This document shows positions 50,628-59,678 of a stretch of 64,000 nt of DNA, piece after piece. Source of the stretch: an uncultured Ruminococcus sp. (GTDB taxonomy: Bacteria > Bacillota > Clostridia > Oscillospirales > Ruminococcaceae); NCBI RefSeq assembly GCF_934476685.1, contig NZ_CAKSNX010000005.1, positions 62,001 through 126,000 of the forward strand, read 5' to 3'. How positions within the stretch are numbered: position 1 is the first letter of the stretch; every line of letters starts with the position of its first letter. A program made the position numbers and the translations under genes. The notes beneath the pieces were generated by a model that was not told where the DNA came from, did no database searches, and worked only from the letters and a program-made list of their open reading frames with translations.

Positions 50628-50815
50628 TTAAAACATACAACGCCGTACCCTGCAATGTTTTTTGACCAAAACACTTTCTCCTTTTGATATTGACAAGCAC
50701 ATATCAAGTGCCAGCCACGATTTGCCGACCTTTGGTGCTCCTGCTAAGATATACAGACCTTGTGCGATAAACCTGTTGATTAAAATTTCTATTGGATTAT
50801 ATACAGTTCTATTAT
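50628..50815 (-). pseudogene. Truncated and frameshifted copy of the RecA/RepA-like ATPase gene
   Basis: On the minus strand this gives IAQGLYILAGAPKVGKSWLA and LDMCLSISKGESVL, nearly identical to the Walker A region of the gene at 51619-52620. After GESVL a frame change is needed to continue with QKTLQGTALY, after which the match ends. No start or remaining C-terminal part is present. It is a remnant of a duplicated gene. Confidence 0.75.
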
Positions 50816-51618
50816 AGCATTAGAACACTTGTTAAGAGCCTATTTGAATTTTTGGGCTCACTTTTAGATACTGTCACTTAAAACGTAGTATTCATAATTC
50901 TCTCATGTTGTTCAGCATTGCTCAGCCAGATCTGAGCGATGCCTGATTTCTCGTTCTTGATTATCTGCAAAAGCAACACTCCTTATTACGATTTTTGCCC
51001 TTTTTGTATAGTGTTAATCAATTTGCACATTTTGCTTTATCGCCTCGTTTCTATATGGTTTTATTGTCTGTGCTTTTGATTGACTGCCCTGTGACTTCTA
51101 TTGCAAAGTTCGTATTTACGCCCCTTTGAGCGTGATTTCTGTAACTTGCGACCCCTATTTTCCTTTGAAAGCCGTATCTTGACCCCATAAAAAATATGCA
51201 CAAAGGCTTTGCAAAAACTGTGTATTTTCGGCACTTTTGCGGCGAGCTTTGCTCGTCCGCTGTGAGTGTTTCGGGGGCTGCGACCCCGAAACTTTAACTT
51301 GCAAGAGAATAATTCGGTTTACTTTAATTTCTGCATATCGGGTATTTGTGCAGATTGCCGAAGGCCTCAAACTGATTATTCGCTTTGACAATTTATTTTG
51401 GTTGATTCTATCGCCCACACCGGCTCACAAATCGCTTGTGTGGGTTTTCCCTTTGGCTTTGCTAAACTTACCCGATTGAAAACTAAAGCCCACAGATCGC
51501 CACACGTTTGCTGATTTGGGTTGACAGTAAAACTTTTATTTGAATTTTACCGTCACACTCTGCAAATCAAGATTTAACAAGGTTTTCAGGCTTTTTGAAT
51601 CAGCTTGTTGACAGTAAC
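50816..51618. other. Degenerate AT-rich region, probable mobile element remains
   Basis: No intact gene with a ribosome binding site was found. Some frames give protein-like fragments with stops (minus strand near 51030-51150, containing NHAQRGVNTNFAIEVTGQS). A hairpin TTTCGGGGGCTGCGACCCCG plus AAA is at 51269-51291, and CCCACACCGG/GTGTGGG arms lie at 51413-51444. The texture (short broken frames, mixed composition) is that of a decayed plasmid or transposon segment. Confidence 0.5.
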
Positions 51619-52620
51619 TTAGTTAGTGTTTTTACTGTCACTACTGTCACGCTCACGGTCGTAATGAAGAATTATCAGCCTGCCGTTTCTAGTTCTCTTG
51701 TACTGAAAATTAATCCCATATTTCCTGAGAGTATAGCCGTTTTGAACAAAATCTCTTGTAACTCTGTTGGGATAAAATCTTTCATCAGATACAGTTTTTA
51801 AAGCAGTTACTAATTCCGAAGCCGTACCAACAAAATCAATTTGACTTTGAAGATAAACATACAACGCTGCAAGAAAAATGTTGTCCTTACTTTTTGGAGC
51901 GGTCGGCTCATCGGTAACGACCCACTTTTTCAAATCACTATCGAACTGCAAATTAATTTCTGCGTTTTCAATATCACGTCCAACACAGAACAATTTAGCA
52001 ATGCGACTGCCACGCTTGTTTTCAATAAGCACCAAACTTCCGTCAACACAACCGCTGATTCCTGTACTTCCTGAGATCATATTGAATGGGTCGGTATCCT
52101 TGCATTTTCTGGTGTGATGTACAACTATTATTGCGATTTCAAGCTTGTCCGCAAGTGCTTTCAGCATAGACAGCTCTTTGTAATCTGAACCATAGCTTGA
52201 ATCAGTATCGCTGCGAACCATTTGCAGAGTGTCAATGAACACGATCTTCAGATCGCAATGTTCGATTTTAAAACTTTCGATTTGCTCTTCAAGTCCGTTG
52301 CCTATTGACTCATACATAACAGAGAAGTATAAATTTTCAGTCGGCACATCAGTTATTTCATACAAGCGATTTTGAATACGAACGTAGCTATCCTATAAGC
52401 ACAAATACAATGCTGTGCCCTGCAATGTTTTCTGACTTAAAACATTTTCTCCTTTCGCTATTGACAAGCACATATCAAGTGCCAACCACGATTTTCCGAC
52501 TTTTGGTGCTCCTGCTAAGATATACAAACCTTGTGCGATCAAGCCGTCCACAACGAACTCAACAGGCTTATACACAGTGGTCATGATCTCCTCACAGGAT
52601 CTTGTGCTAAGTTTTTTCAA
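51619..52620 (-). pseudogene. RecA/RepA-like AAA_25 ATPase gene with one in-frame amber codon
   Basis: Read through, the frame has 333 codons: a start MKKLSTRSCEEIMTTVYKPV, Walker A in ILAGAPKVGKSWLALDMC (about 36-53), then GTALYLCL, a TAG at 52395-52393, and without frame change DSYVRIQNR, continuing to IVFIDTLQMVRSD (Walker B) and IAIIVVHHTRKCKDTDPF. This is the layout of RepA-like hexameric helicases found on plasmids and integrative elements. The TAG stands where relatives usually have Glu (LED after the strand), so a single point change explains it. The C-terminal domain (about 90 residues) is probably DNA-binding. Either a fresh pseudogene, or the halves re-associate, with the second started at a TTG at 52365. 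Confidence 0.8.
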
Positions 52621-52686
52621 ATTATCATTCCTCCTATTCTGTTTTCAAGTTGCCGTTATTATATATGTAATTTATACAAACAAAAA

Positions 52687-52775
52687 AAGCTCGCACATAT
52701 TTCAGATTCACGATTCGGCAACAGGATATAGTGATCCCGTTGTTTTAAATCGTGCCTGATAATATGTACGAGCTT
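52687..52775. repeat. Long imperfect palindrome (about 89 nt)
   Basis: AAGCTCGCACATATTTCAG at the left matches the reverse complement of the right end (CTGATAATATGTACGAGCTT) and pairing continues inward through CACGATT/AATCGTG and CAACAGGAT/ATCCCGTTG with small bulges. It lies between the broken ATPase gene and the hsd promoter. It may be a folded leader RNA, a replication origin hairpin or a small palindromic element. The remainder, 52776-53021, is AT-rich with a direct repeat TTTAGAAC(T/A)GAAAAATAAAA at 52886-52930. Confidence 0.7.
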
Positions 52776-53021
52776 ATAGCTCTAAGTGTTTGATTATGTT
52801 TTTATGTATGTGGTAGGCACACTTATTATACTAATTATTACTGGTACATTGTAACACATAATGGTAGGTTTGTCAATGTATTTAGAACTGAAAAATAAAA
52901 TTTAGAACAGAAAAATAAAATTTATATTGTTTTAGTTGAAGACTATTTATGTATAGCTTTATTATGCTGGTAGATTTTTTGTTCGATTTTTGCAAAAAGT
53001 TCGGAAATTCCGCATTTTAAC

Positions 53022-53050
53022 TTGACTGATTGCACAAAATGTGATATAAT
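53022..53050 (+). promoter_or_regulatory. SigA promoter of the hsd operon
   Basis: TTGACT (53022-53027), 17 bases, TATAAT (53045-53050). The start of transcription falls near 53057, which argues for the hsdM start at 53100 rather than at 53061. Confidence 0.75.
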
Positions 53051-53099
53051 ATGACAAATAATGCCTTTCCGTTATTATAGATTTGATGAGGTGAATGCT

Positions 53100-54605
53100 A
53101 TGGCCGAAAAGAATAATGCCAATATTGGCTTTGAAAAACAGATTTGGGATGCTGCTTGCGTATTATGGGGACATATTCCAGCGGCTGAATACAGGAAAGT
53201 AATCGTAGGACTGATTTTTTTGAGATATATCTCAAGTGCTTTTGAAAAAAGATACCAGCAGCTAGTGGATGAGGGCGACGGTTTTGAAGATGATAAAGAT
53301 GCTTATGCTGAGGAGAATATTTTCTTCGTGCCTGAAGATGCACGTTGGGAGAAAATAGCCGCTGCTGCTCATACTCCTGAGATTGGTACAGTTATAGATG
53401 ATGCTATGAGAGCAATCGAAAAGGAGAATAAAACACTAAAGAATGTGCTGCCTAAAAACTATGCAAGTCCGGATCTGGATAAACGTGTATTAGGCGAAGT
53501 TGTTGATTTATTTACAAATATGAATATGGATGATACTGAGGAGAGTAAAGATCTTCTTGGTAGAACATATGAGTATTGTATTCAGCAGTTTGCTGCTTAT
53601 GAGGGTGTTAAAGGTGGTGAGTTTTATACGCCTGCAAGTATTGTAAAAACTATTGTTGCAATTCTCAAGCCTTTTAAAAATTGTCGTGTATATGATCCTT
53701 GTTGTGGTTCTGGAGGTATGTTTGTACAGAGTGCAAAGTTTATTCAGGCACATAGTGGCAAACGTGGTGAGATTGCTGTATATGGACAAGAGTCTAATGC
53801 TGATACCTGGAAAATGGCAAAAATGAATATGGCTATTCGAGGTATTGACGCTGATTTTGGACCATATCATGCAGATACTTTTTTCAATGACTTACATAGA
53901 ACTTTGAAGGCAGATTTTATTATGGCAAATCCACCTTTCAATCTCTCGAACTGGGGTCGTGAAAAACTCAAAGATGATGTCCGTTGGAAGTACGGAATAC
54001 CACCTGCCGGCAATGCCAACTATGCGTGGATTCAGCATATGATACATCATCTTGCACCAAATGGAAAGATCGGACTTGTTCTTGCAAATGGTGCATTATC
54101 ATCGCAGTCAAGCGGTGAAGGTGAGATCAGAAAGAATATTATTAAAGATGGTCTTGTTGAAGGAATAGTTGCTCTCCCTACACAACTTTTTTATAGTGTC
54201 ACAATACCTGTTACCCTGTGGTTCATCACAAAGAACAAAAAGCAGAATGGTAAAACATTGTTTATTGATGCACGAAATATGGGCCATATGGTTGACCGCA
54301 AACACAGAGATTTTACAGATGATGATATTCAAAAATTAGCAGATACATTTACTGCATTTCAAGAAGGTACACTTAAAGACGTAAAAGGATTCTGCAAAGT
54401 GGCAACTAATGATGACATAGATAAGCAGGATTATATCCTCACACCGGGTCGCTATGTTGGAATTGAGGAGCAAGAAGATGATGGAGAGCCGTTTGAGGAG
54501 AAAATGGCACGTCTGACATCGGAACTGTCGGAGATGTTTGCGAAATCCCATAAACTAGAGGACGAGATTAGAAAGAAGTTGGGGGCGATTGGATATGAAA
54601 TCTGA
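53100..54605 (+). CDS. hsdM: Type I restriction-modification methyltransferase subunit
   Basis: A protein of 501 residues from ATG 53100 (GAGGTG 6 bases upstream). The N-terminal helical domain (GFEKQIWDAACVLWGHIPAA, VIVGLIFLRYISSAFE) leads into the SAM-binding domain with GGEFYTPASIVKTIVAIL, VYDPCCGSGGMFVQSAKFI (motif I) and the N6-adenine catalytic motif ANPPFNLSNW (motif IV, near residue 277). Two HsdM with one HsdS methylate the recognition site; with HsdR they form the restriction complex. It starts the operon hsdM-hsdS-(unknown)-hsdR. The region is AT-richer than the flanking core genes, as expected for an acquired defence locus. Confidence 0.96.
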   Translation: MAEKNNANIGFEKQIWDAACVLWGHIPAAEYRKVIVGLIFLRYISSAFEKRYQQLVDEGDGFEDDKDAYAEENIFFVPEDARWEKIAAAAHTPEIGTVIDDAMRAIEKENKTLKNVLPKNYASPDLDKRVLGEVVDLFTNMNMDDTEESKDLLGRTYEYCIQQFAAYEGVKGGEFYTPASIVKTIVAILKPFKNCRVYDPCCGSGGMFVQSAKFIQAHSGKRGEIAVYGQESNADTWKMAKMNMAIRGIDADFGPYHADTFFNDLHRTLKADFIMANPPFNLSNWGREKLKDDVRWKYGIPPAGNANYAWIQHMIHHLAPNGKIGLVLANGALSSQSSGEGEIRKNIIKDGLVEGIVALPTQLFYSVTIPVTLWFITKNKKQNGKTLFIDARNMGHMVDRKHRDFTDDDIQKLADTFTAFQEGTLKDVKGFCKVATNDDIDKQDYILTPGRYVGIEEQEDDGEPFEEKMARLTSELSEMFAKSHKLEDEIRKKLGAIGYEI

Positions 54606-55782
54606 GTTTATAATGAAGCCTCTTTCTGCCCTCGCGGACATACAAACTGGGCCTTTTGGCAGTCAGCTACATAAAGATGATTATGTTCAGACTGGCACTC
54701 CAATTGTGACAGTTGAACATTTGGGCAAGAAAAAATTTACGGAGCAGAATTTGCCGTGTGTTTCTGACGCGGACAAAGAGCGCCTCAGCAAATATACTTT
54801 GCGAGAGGGTGATGTTGTGTTTAGTCGTGTCGGTTCGGTAGACCGCTGTTCCTATGTTAGTGATGAATATGATGGCTGGATGTTCTCAGGGCGTTGTCTA
54901 AGGGTACGCCCGCTTATTGAAATTGATTCACAGTATCTTTATTACTATTTCACACTTGAATCAACAAAGCAATTTGTACGTGGAATAGCTACTGGAGCTA
55001 CAATGCCATCAATTAACACTAAGTTTATGGGTGAAGTGCCCGTTACATATCCGCCAATAGAGAACCAACGCAAAATTGCCTCTGTGCTATCTGCACTTGA
55101 TGACAAAATTGAACTAAACAACAAGATAAACAATAATTTAGAGCAGCAAGCTCAGGCTATCTTTTCAAATGAGTTTTTAACGCTTGAGACGTTGCCTGAT
55201 AGTTGGAAACAAGCTAGTTTGATAGATATTGCAGACTATCGAAACGGTCTTGCTATGCAAAAATATCGACCAACTGCTGACGAAACAGGCATTCCGGTTC
55301 TTAAAATTAAGGAACTTCGTCAAGGCTGTTGTGATGATAACAGCGAACTGTGTTCTCCAAATATTAAAAGTGAGTACATCATTCGTGATGGCGATGTTAT
55401 CTTCTCTTGGTCAGGTAGTTTGTTAGTCGATTTTTGGTGTGACGGTATTTGCGGCTTAAATCAGCATTTGTTCAAAGTAACATCAAACAAATATGATAAG
55501 TGGTTCTATTATGCTTGGACAAAGCACCATCTTAATCGCTTTATTGCTGTTGCTACTGATAAAGCTACAACAATGGGACACATCAAACGTGATGAACTTT
55601 CAAAAGCAAATGTTCTCATACCTAATGAGACAGACTACAATCGAATCGGAACTTTGCTTCAGCCAATTTATGATTTAATTATCGCAAATCGAATAGAAAA
55701 CAAAAATCTTGCCAAACTAAGAGACACACTGCTTCCAAAACTAATGTCTGGCGAACTTGATGTTTCTAACATTGACCTCTAA
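54595..55782 (+). CDS. hsdS: Type I restriction-modification specificity subunit
   Basis: A protein of 395 residues from ATG 54595, which overlaps the hsdM end by 11 bases (GTTGGGGGCG upstream). Two target recognition domains are seen: the first starts at LSALADIQTGPFGSQLHKDD and ends at the central conserved helix PPIENQRKIASVLSALDDKI with ELNNKINNNLEQQAQAIF, the second runs from ASLIDIADYRNGLAMQKYRP to a distal LRDTLLPKLMSGELDVSNI. The two half-sites are read by these domains; they cannot be predicted by eye. Only one hsdS is present and no recombinase or inverted partner, so no phase-variable shuffling is evident. Confidence 0.95.
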   Translation: MKSEFIMKPLSALADIQTGPFGSQLHKDDYVQTGTPIVTVEHLGKKKFTEQNLPCVSDADKERLSKYTLREGDVVFSRVGSVDRCSYVSDEYDGWMFSGRCLRVRPLIEIDSQYLYYYFTLESTKQFVRGIATGATMPSINTKFMGEVPVTYPPIENQRKIASVLSALDDKIELNNKINNNLEQQAQAIFSNEFLTLETLPDSWKQASLIDIADYRNGLAMQKYRPTADETGIPVLKIKELRQGCCDDNSELCSPNIKSEYIIRDGDVIFSWSGSLLVDFWCDGICGLNQHLFKVTSNKYDKWFYYAWTKHHLNRFIAVATDKATTMGHIKRDELSKANVLIPNETDYNRIGTLLQPIYDLIIANRIENKNLAKLRDTLLPKLMSGELDVSNIDL

Positions 55783-55820
55783 GCCGCTAAATTATTGTTT
55801 AGAATAGAAAGGAAGTTTGT

Positions 55821-56345
55821 ATGGGACTAATTATAAAATGGTGTAATGAAAATAATGGCTTTATTACTGCAATTTTGTCTATAATAGGACTTTTGTTAAG
55901 TGTAATAGCTATTGTTGTATCAATAAGAACAGCAAGATTGCCATACAAGAAAAAGCTAAAATTGACTTCATCTTTCGATGTAGCTTTTTCTAAAAATACT
56001 ATCACCGGAGAAGTTACTAGTAACTTAGTGGGAATTTCGGTTAATGCTGCAAACATTGGCTCAAGAAATGTATCTATCACATATTTAGGAATATGTGTAA
56101 AAGATAAAAATTCCAATTGGAACAAACAAAAAATGACTAAAATTAGAGACGAAATAACTGGTACTGGAATGATAGCACCTGCCGAGATTAAAACTGAATT
56201 GTATAAAAAAGACGATTTACTATATTCACTCTCGTTATTGAGCGGAGACGCCAAAATTTATTTATATGCAATGGACACGGAAGAAACAGAATACTTCAAG
56301 AGTGCAGGCAATGCGAAAAATATGCTAATGAATTTAGAAAAATGA
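55821..56345 (+). CDS. Unknown single-TM protein encoded between hsdS and hsdR
   Basis: A protein of 174 residues from ATG 55821 with AAAGGAAG about 8 bases upstream. Residues about 14-36 (FITAILSIIGLLLSVIAIVV) form one membrane helix, then a basic RTARLPYKKKLKL boundary puts the remainder (a beta-rich domain, about 50-170, with ISVNAANIGSRNVSITYLGI) in the cytoplasm by the positive-inside rule. I recognise no family. It lies 38 bases after hsdS and 13 before hsdR on the same strand, so it is transcribed with them. It could be a cargo gene or an auxiliary defence or sensor protein at the membrane. Confidence 0.85.
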   Translation: MGLIIKWCNENNGFITAILSIIGLLLSVIAIVVSIRTARLPYKKKLKLTSSFDVAFSKNTITGEVTSNLVGISVNAANIGSRNVSITYLGICVKDKNSNWNKQKMTKIRDEITGTGMIAPAEIKTELYKKDDLLYSLSLLSGDAKIYLYAMDTEETEYFKSAGNAKNMLMNLEK

Positions 56346-56358
56346 AGGAGAGAGATTT

Positions 56359-59300
56359 ATGCTGGGATTATATACCGAAGCCAATTATGAAAATTCAATA
56401 ATCGAGCTATTTAGAAATGATTTAGGATACGAGTATGTATATGGTCCTGATGTGGAAAGAGACTTTTATAGTCCATTATATGAAGAAATTTTACTTGATT
56501 CGCTCTATCGTTTAAATAGAGGTCTGCCTGATGACGCTATACGGGATGCATTGTTTAAACTTAAAAACTTTGAAAATGGAGAGCTCGTACAAAAAAATTC
56601 TGTTTTTATGGATTACCTGCAAAATGGTATTTCTGTAAGATATTCTGTCGACGGTGAAGAACGTTCTTCTATCGTCTATCTCGTAGACTATAAGAATTCT
56701 GGCAACAATTCTTTTGTTATTGCAAATCAATGGACTTTTATTGAGAACAGCAATAAACGCCCAGATATAATTCTGTTTTTGAACGGGTTGCCGATAGTGG
56801 TAGTTGAACTTAAATCGCCTTCACGTGAAGAAACCAATGCATCTGAAGCATATAAGCAATTACGAAACTATATGCAGGAAATTCCTTCTATGTTTATCTA
56901 TAATGCAATATGTGTGATGAGTGATCAACTGACCTCAAAAGCTGGCACAATCACCTCTGGCGAGGATCGTTTTATGAAATGGAAAACCAAGGACGGAATT
57001 TACGAAAACACCCAGCACGCTCAATTTGATACTTTTTTTGAAGGCATCTTTGAAAAAAAACGTCTTTTGGATATCATAAAGAACTTTATCTGCTTTTCAA
57101 ATGAAGGTACTTTGCAATTTAAAATATTGGCTGGATATCATCAGTATTTTGCGGTTAATAAAGCTGTAGTTTCGACCAAACACGCTACTGAAACAGACGG
57201 CAAGGGCGGTGTGTTCTGGCATACACAGGGCAGCGGAAAATCACTGTCAATGGTTTTCTATGCTCATCGTTTACAAGAGACACTTGAAAGTCCAACCATT
57301 GTAGTAATAACTGACAGAAACGATTTGGATGATCAGCTCTATGGACAATTTGCTAAATGTAAAGAATTTCTTCGTCAAGATCCTGTACAGGCTGAAAGTC
57401 GAGCACATCTTAAAGAATTACTAAATGGCAGAAAGGCCAATGGCATTATTTTTACGACAATGCAAAAATTTGAAGAGTCTTTTGATTGCCTTTCGGAGCG
57501 TAGAAATATTGTTGTTATGGCAGATGAGGCACATCGTGGTCAATATGGCTTAAAAGAGCGAATTGATGCCGAAACAGGTGAAATCAAAATTGGAGCTGCT
57601 CGTGTCATTAGAAATGCTTTACCAAATGCGACCTTCATTGGTTTTACTGGCACTCCTATTTCTATAAAAGACCGTAACACTCGTGAAGTATTTGGTGATT
57701 ATATCGATATCTATGATATGACACAAGCCGTGGAGGATGGTGCGACACGCCCTGTTTATTACGAAAGCCGTGTAGTAAAGCTTAAACTTGATGAAAAAAC
57801 ATTAGAGCTTATTGATCAAGAATATGATATAATGGCCAATAATGCCGATCCTGAAGTTATTGAGAAAAGTAAAAAAGAGCTTGGTCAAATGGAAGCAATT
57901 CTCGGTAATGACCAGACGATCAATTCACTTGTGAATGATATTCTCTACCATTATGAAAACAATCGTGCAAATTTATTGACCGGTAAGGCTATGATTGTGG
58001 CATATTCTCGTCCAATAGCTATGAAGATATATAAGAAGATATTAGATCTTCGATCCTCGTGGAAGGATAAAATTGCTGTCGTTATGACAAACAGTAACAA
58101 AGATCCTGAAGAGTGGAATAAGATTATCGGAAATAAACATCATAGAGATGAATTGGCAAAACAGTTTAAAGATAACAGCAGTCCGCTCAAAATCGTCATT
58201 GTTGTAGATATGTGGCTTACAGGTTTTGATGTGCCGTCACTTGCAACGATGTATGTATATAAACCAATGCAGGGGTATAATCTTATGCAGGCCATTGCAA
58301 GAGTAAATCGTGTTTTTGGTGATAAAGAAGGCGGTCTTGTTGTTGACTATGTAGGTATCGCATCTGCATTGAAACAGGCTATGAATGATTATACAGCTCG
58401 TGACAAGAAAAACTATGGTGATACTGATGTTGCTAAGGTAGCTTACCCTAAATTTCTTGAAAAACTTTCTATTTGTCAGGATATATTTAATGGATATGAT
58501 TATTCAAGGTTTATTAGTGGTACTGATTTGGAACGTTCAAAAGCAATTAGCGGCGCTGTAAATTTTATCGTTAGTGTTGATAAGAAACGAGAGCGAGAAG
58601 ATTTTCTAAAGGAAGGACTACTTTTAAAGCAGGCGTTATCACTCTGTTCTTCTTTAGCAGAAAAAGATATGCGAGTTGAGGCGGCTTTTTTTGAATCGGT
58701 GCGAGTTCTTGTAACAAGGTTAATGAATCAAGGTGAAGGCAATAAAATATCTTTGCCTGAGATTAATGAACGTATCAATGAACTCTTAAAAGCTAGTATA
58801 AAAAGCGAAGGTGTGCTTAATTTATTCTCTGATGTTGATAAAGAATTTTCATTGTTTGATTCAAAATTTCTCGAAGAAATTTCGAGAATGAAAGAAAAAA
58901 ATCTTGCGGTTGAACTTCTGAAAAAGCTTATTTCAGAGCAGGTTCAGGTTTATCGTCACACCAATGTTGTAAAATCTCAGAAATTCAGCGAAATTATTCA
59001 GCGTGCAATGAATTCTTACCTGAATGGTATGCTTACTAATGAACAGGTGATAGAAGAACTGCTTAATCTCGCAAAACAGATTGCCGCAGCTAATAGAGAA
59101 GGTGATCAGCTCGGATTAACTGCTGATGAATTGGCTTTTTATGATGCATTGACAAAGCCACAGGCAATAAAGGACTTCTATGAAAATGAAGAACTGATTG
59201 CAATTACTAAAGAACTAGCAGATACCTTGCGTAAGAACAGAACAATTGATTGGCAAAAGAGGGATTCCGCAAGGGCTAAAATGCGTATGCTCATAAAGAA

Positions 59301-59406
59301 ACTATTAAAAAAGCACAAATATCCACCAGAGGGTATGGAAGATGCAGTGCAAACGGTTATGACACAGTGTGAATTATGGACAGACAATATTATGGATGTA
59401 TTGTAA
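56359..59406 (+). CDS. hsdR: Type I restriction endonuclease subunit
   Basis: A protein of 1015 residues, normal length, with AAGGAGAG before the ATG. The N-terminal PD-(D/E)xK nuclease is PDIILFLNGLPIVVVELKSP (about 134-153). The SF2 translocase follows with the P-loop FWHTQGSGKSLSMVF (near 290), VVITDRNDLDDQL, the DEAH box VVMADEAHRGQYG (near 387) and motif III TFIGFTGTPI. Motif VI-like QAIARVNRVF is also seen. The C-terminal helical region binds HsdM. The complex translocates DNA and cleaves at a distance from unmethylated sites. All active-site motifs are intact, so the system is probably functional. Confidence 0.96.
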   Translation: MLGLYTEANYENSIIELFRNDLGYEYVYGPDVERDFYSPLYEEILLDSLYRLNRGLPDDAIRDALFKLKNFENGELVQKNSVFMDYLQNGISVRYSVDGEERSSIVYLVDYKNSGNNSFVIANQWTFIENSNKRPDIILFLNGLPIVVVELKSPSREETNASEAYKQLRNYMQEIPSMFIYNAICVMSDQLTSKAGTITSGEDRFMKWKTKDGIYENTQHAQFDTFFEGIFEKKRLLDIIKNFICFSNEGTLQFKILAGYHQYFAVNKAVVSTKHATETDGKGGVFWHTQGSGKSLSMVFYAHRLQETLESPTIVVITDRNDLDDQLYGQFAKCKEFLRQDPVQAESRAHLKELLNGRKANGIIFTTMQKFEESFDCLSERRNIVVMADEAHRGQYGLKERIDAETGEIKIGAARVIRNALPNATFIGFTGTPISIKDRNTREVFGDYIDIYDMTQAVEDGATRPVYYESRVVKLKLDEKTLELIDQEYDIMANNADPEVIEKSKKELGQMEAILGNDQTINSLVNDILYHYENNRANLLTGKAMIVAYSRPIAMKIYKKILDLRSSWKDKIAVVMTNSNKDPEEWNKIIGNKHHRDELAKQFKDNSSPLKIVIVVDMWLTGFDVPSLATMYVYKPMQGYNLMQAIARVNRVFGDKEGGLVVDYVGIASALKQAMNDYTARDKKNYGDTDVAKVAYPKFLEKLSICQDIFNGYDYSRFISGTDLERSKAISGAVNFIVSVDKKREREDFLKEGLLLKQALSLCSSLAEKDMRVEAAFFESVRVLVTRLMNQGEGNKISLPEINERINELLKASIKSEGVLNLFSDVDKEFSLFDSKFLEEISRMKEKNLAVELLKKLISEQVQVYRHTNVVKSQKFSEIIQRAMNSYLNGMLTNEQVIEELLNLAKQIAAANREGDQLGLTADELAFYDALTKPQAIKDFYENEELIAITKELADTLRKNRTIDWQKRDSARAKMRMLIKKLLKKHKYPPEGMEDAVQTVMTQCELWTDNIMDVL

Positions 59407-59464
59407 CTTTAAAACATAGTTAGAACCTTTAAACACAGGGTAGTTTTTTCTGTAATATAAACAT

Positions 59465-59504
59465 AACCGCAGTAAGTCACATCAATTCGTGACCTACTGC
59501 GGTT
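59465..59504 (+). repeat. 40-nt palindrome, probable terminator of the hsd operon
   Basis: AACCGCAGTAAGTCAC pairs with GTGACCTACTGCGGTT around the loop ATCAATTC. It ends in GTTGTTGTATTTTA. A sister copy sits at 62931-62970 with the same loop and compensating stem changes. Confidence 0.75.
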
Positions 59505-59646
59505 GTTGTATTTTACTATAATATAGAACTATGCCATCAGCCAGCTTTTTTTGTCACCACATAGGTAGTATAATTATTATCTGACAGCAATGTATACTCA
59601 CATAAAGCGGTAATGCCGACTTTTTCCGTCTATATGTTAAAAAGTA

Positions 59647-59673
59647 TAGTGTGATCTGCTAACTCACACTTCC
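59647..59673 (-). terminator. Probable terminator of feoAB
   Basis: On the minus strand AGTGTGA and TCACACT form a 7-bp stem around a 9-base loop, followed by ATACTTTTTAA. It lies just after the feoB stop. Confidence 0.5.
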
Positions 59674-59678
59674 ACTAC

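Noticed and set aside
50433..51618. A possible relaxase or transposase gene in the decayed region
   Set aside because: Only short broken frames exist; no catalytic motif could be identified.
54589..55782. hsdS phase variation by inverted repeats
   Set aside because: Only one hsdS, no second partial copy, no recombinase gene and no inverted repeats within the target recognition domains were seen in the window.
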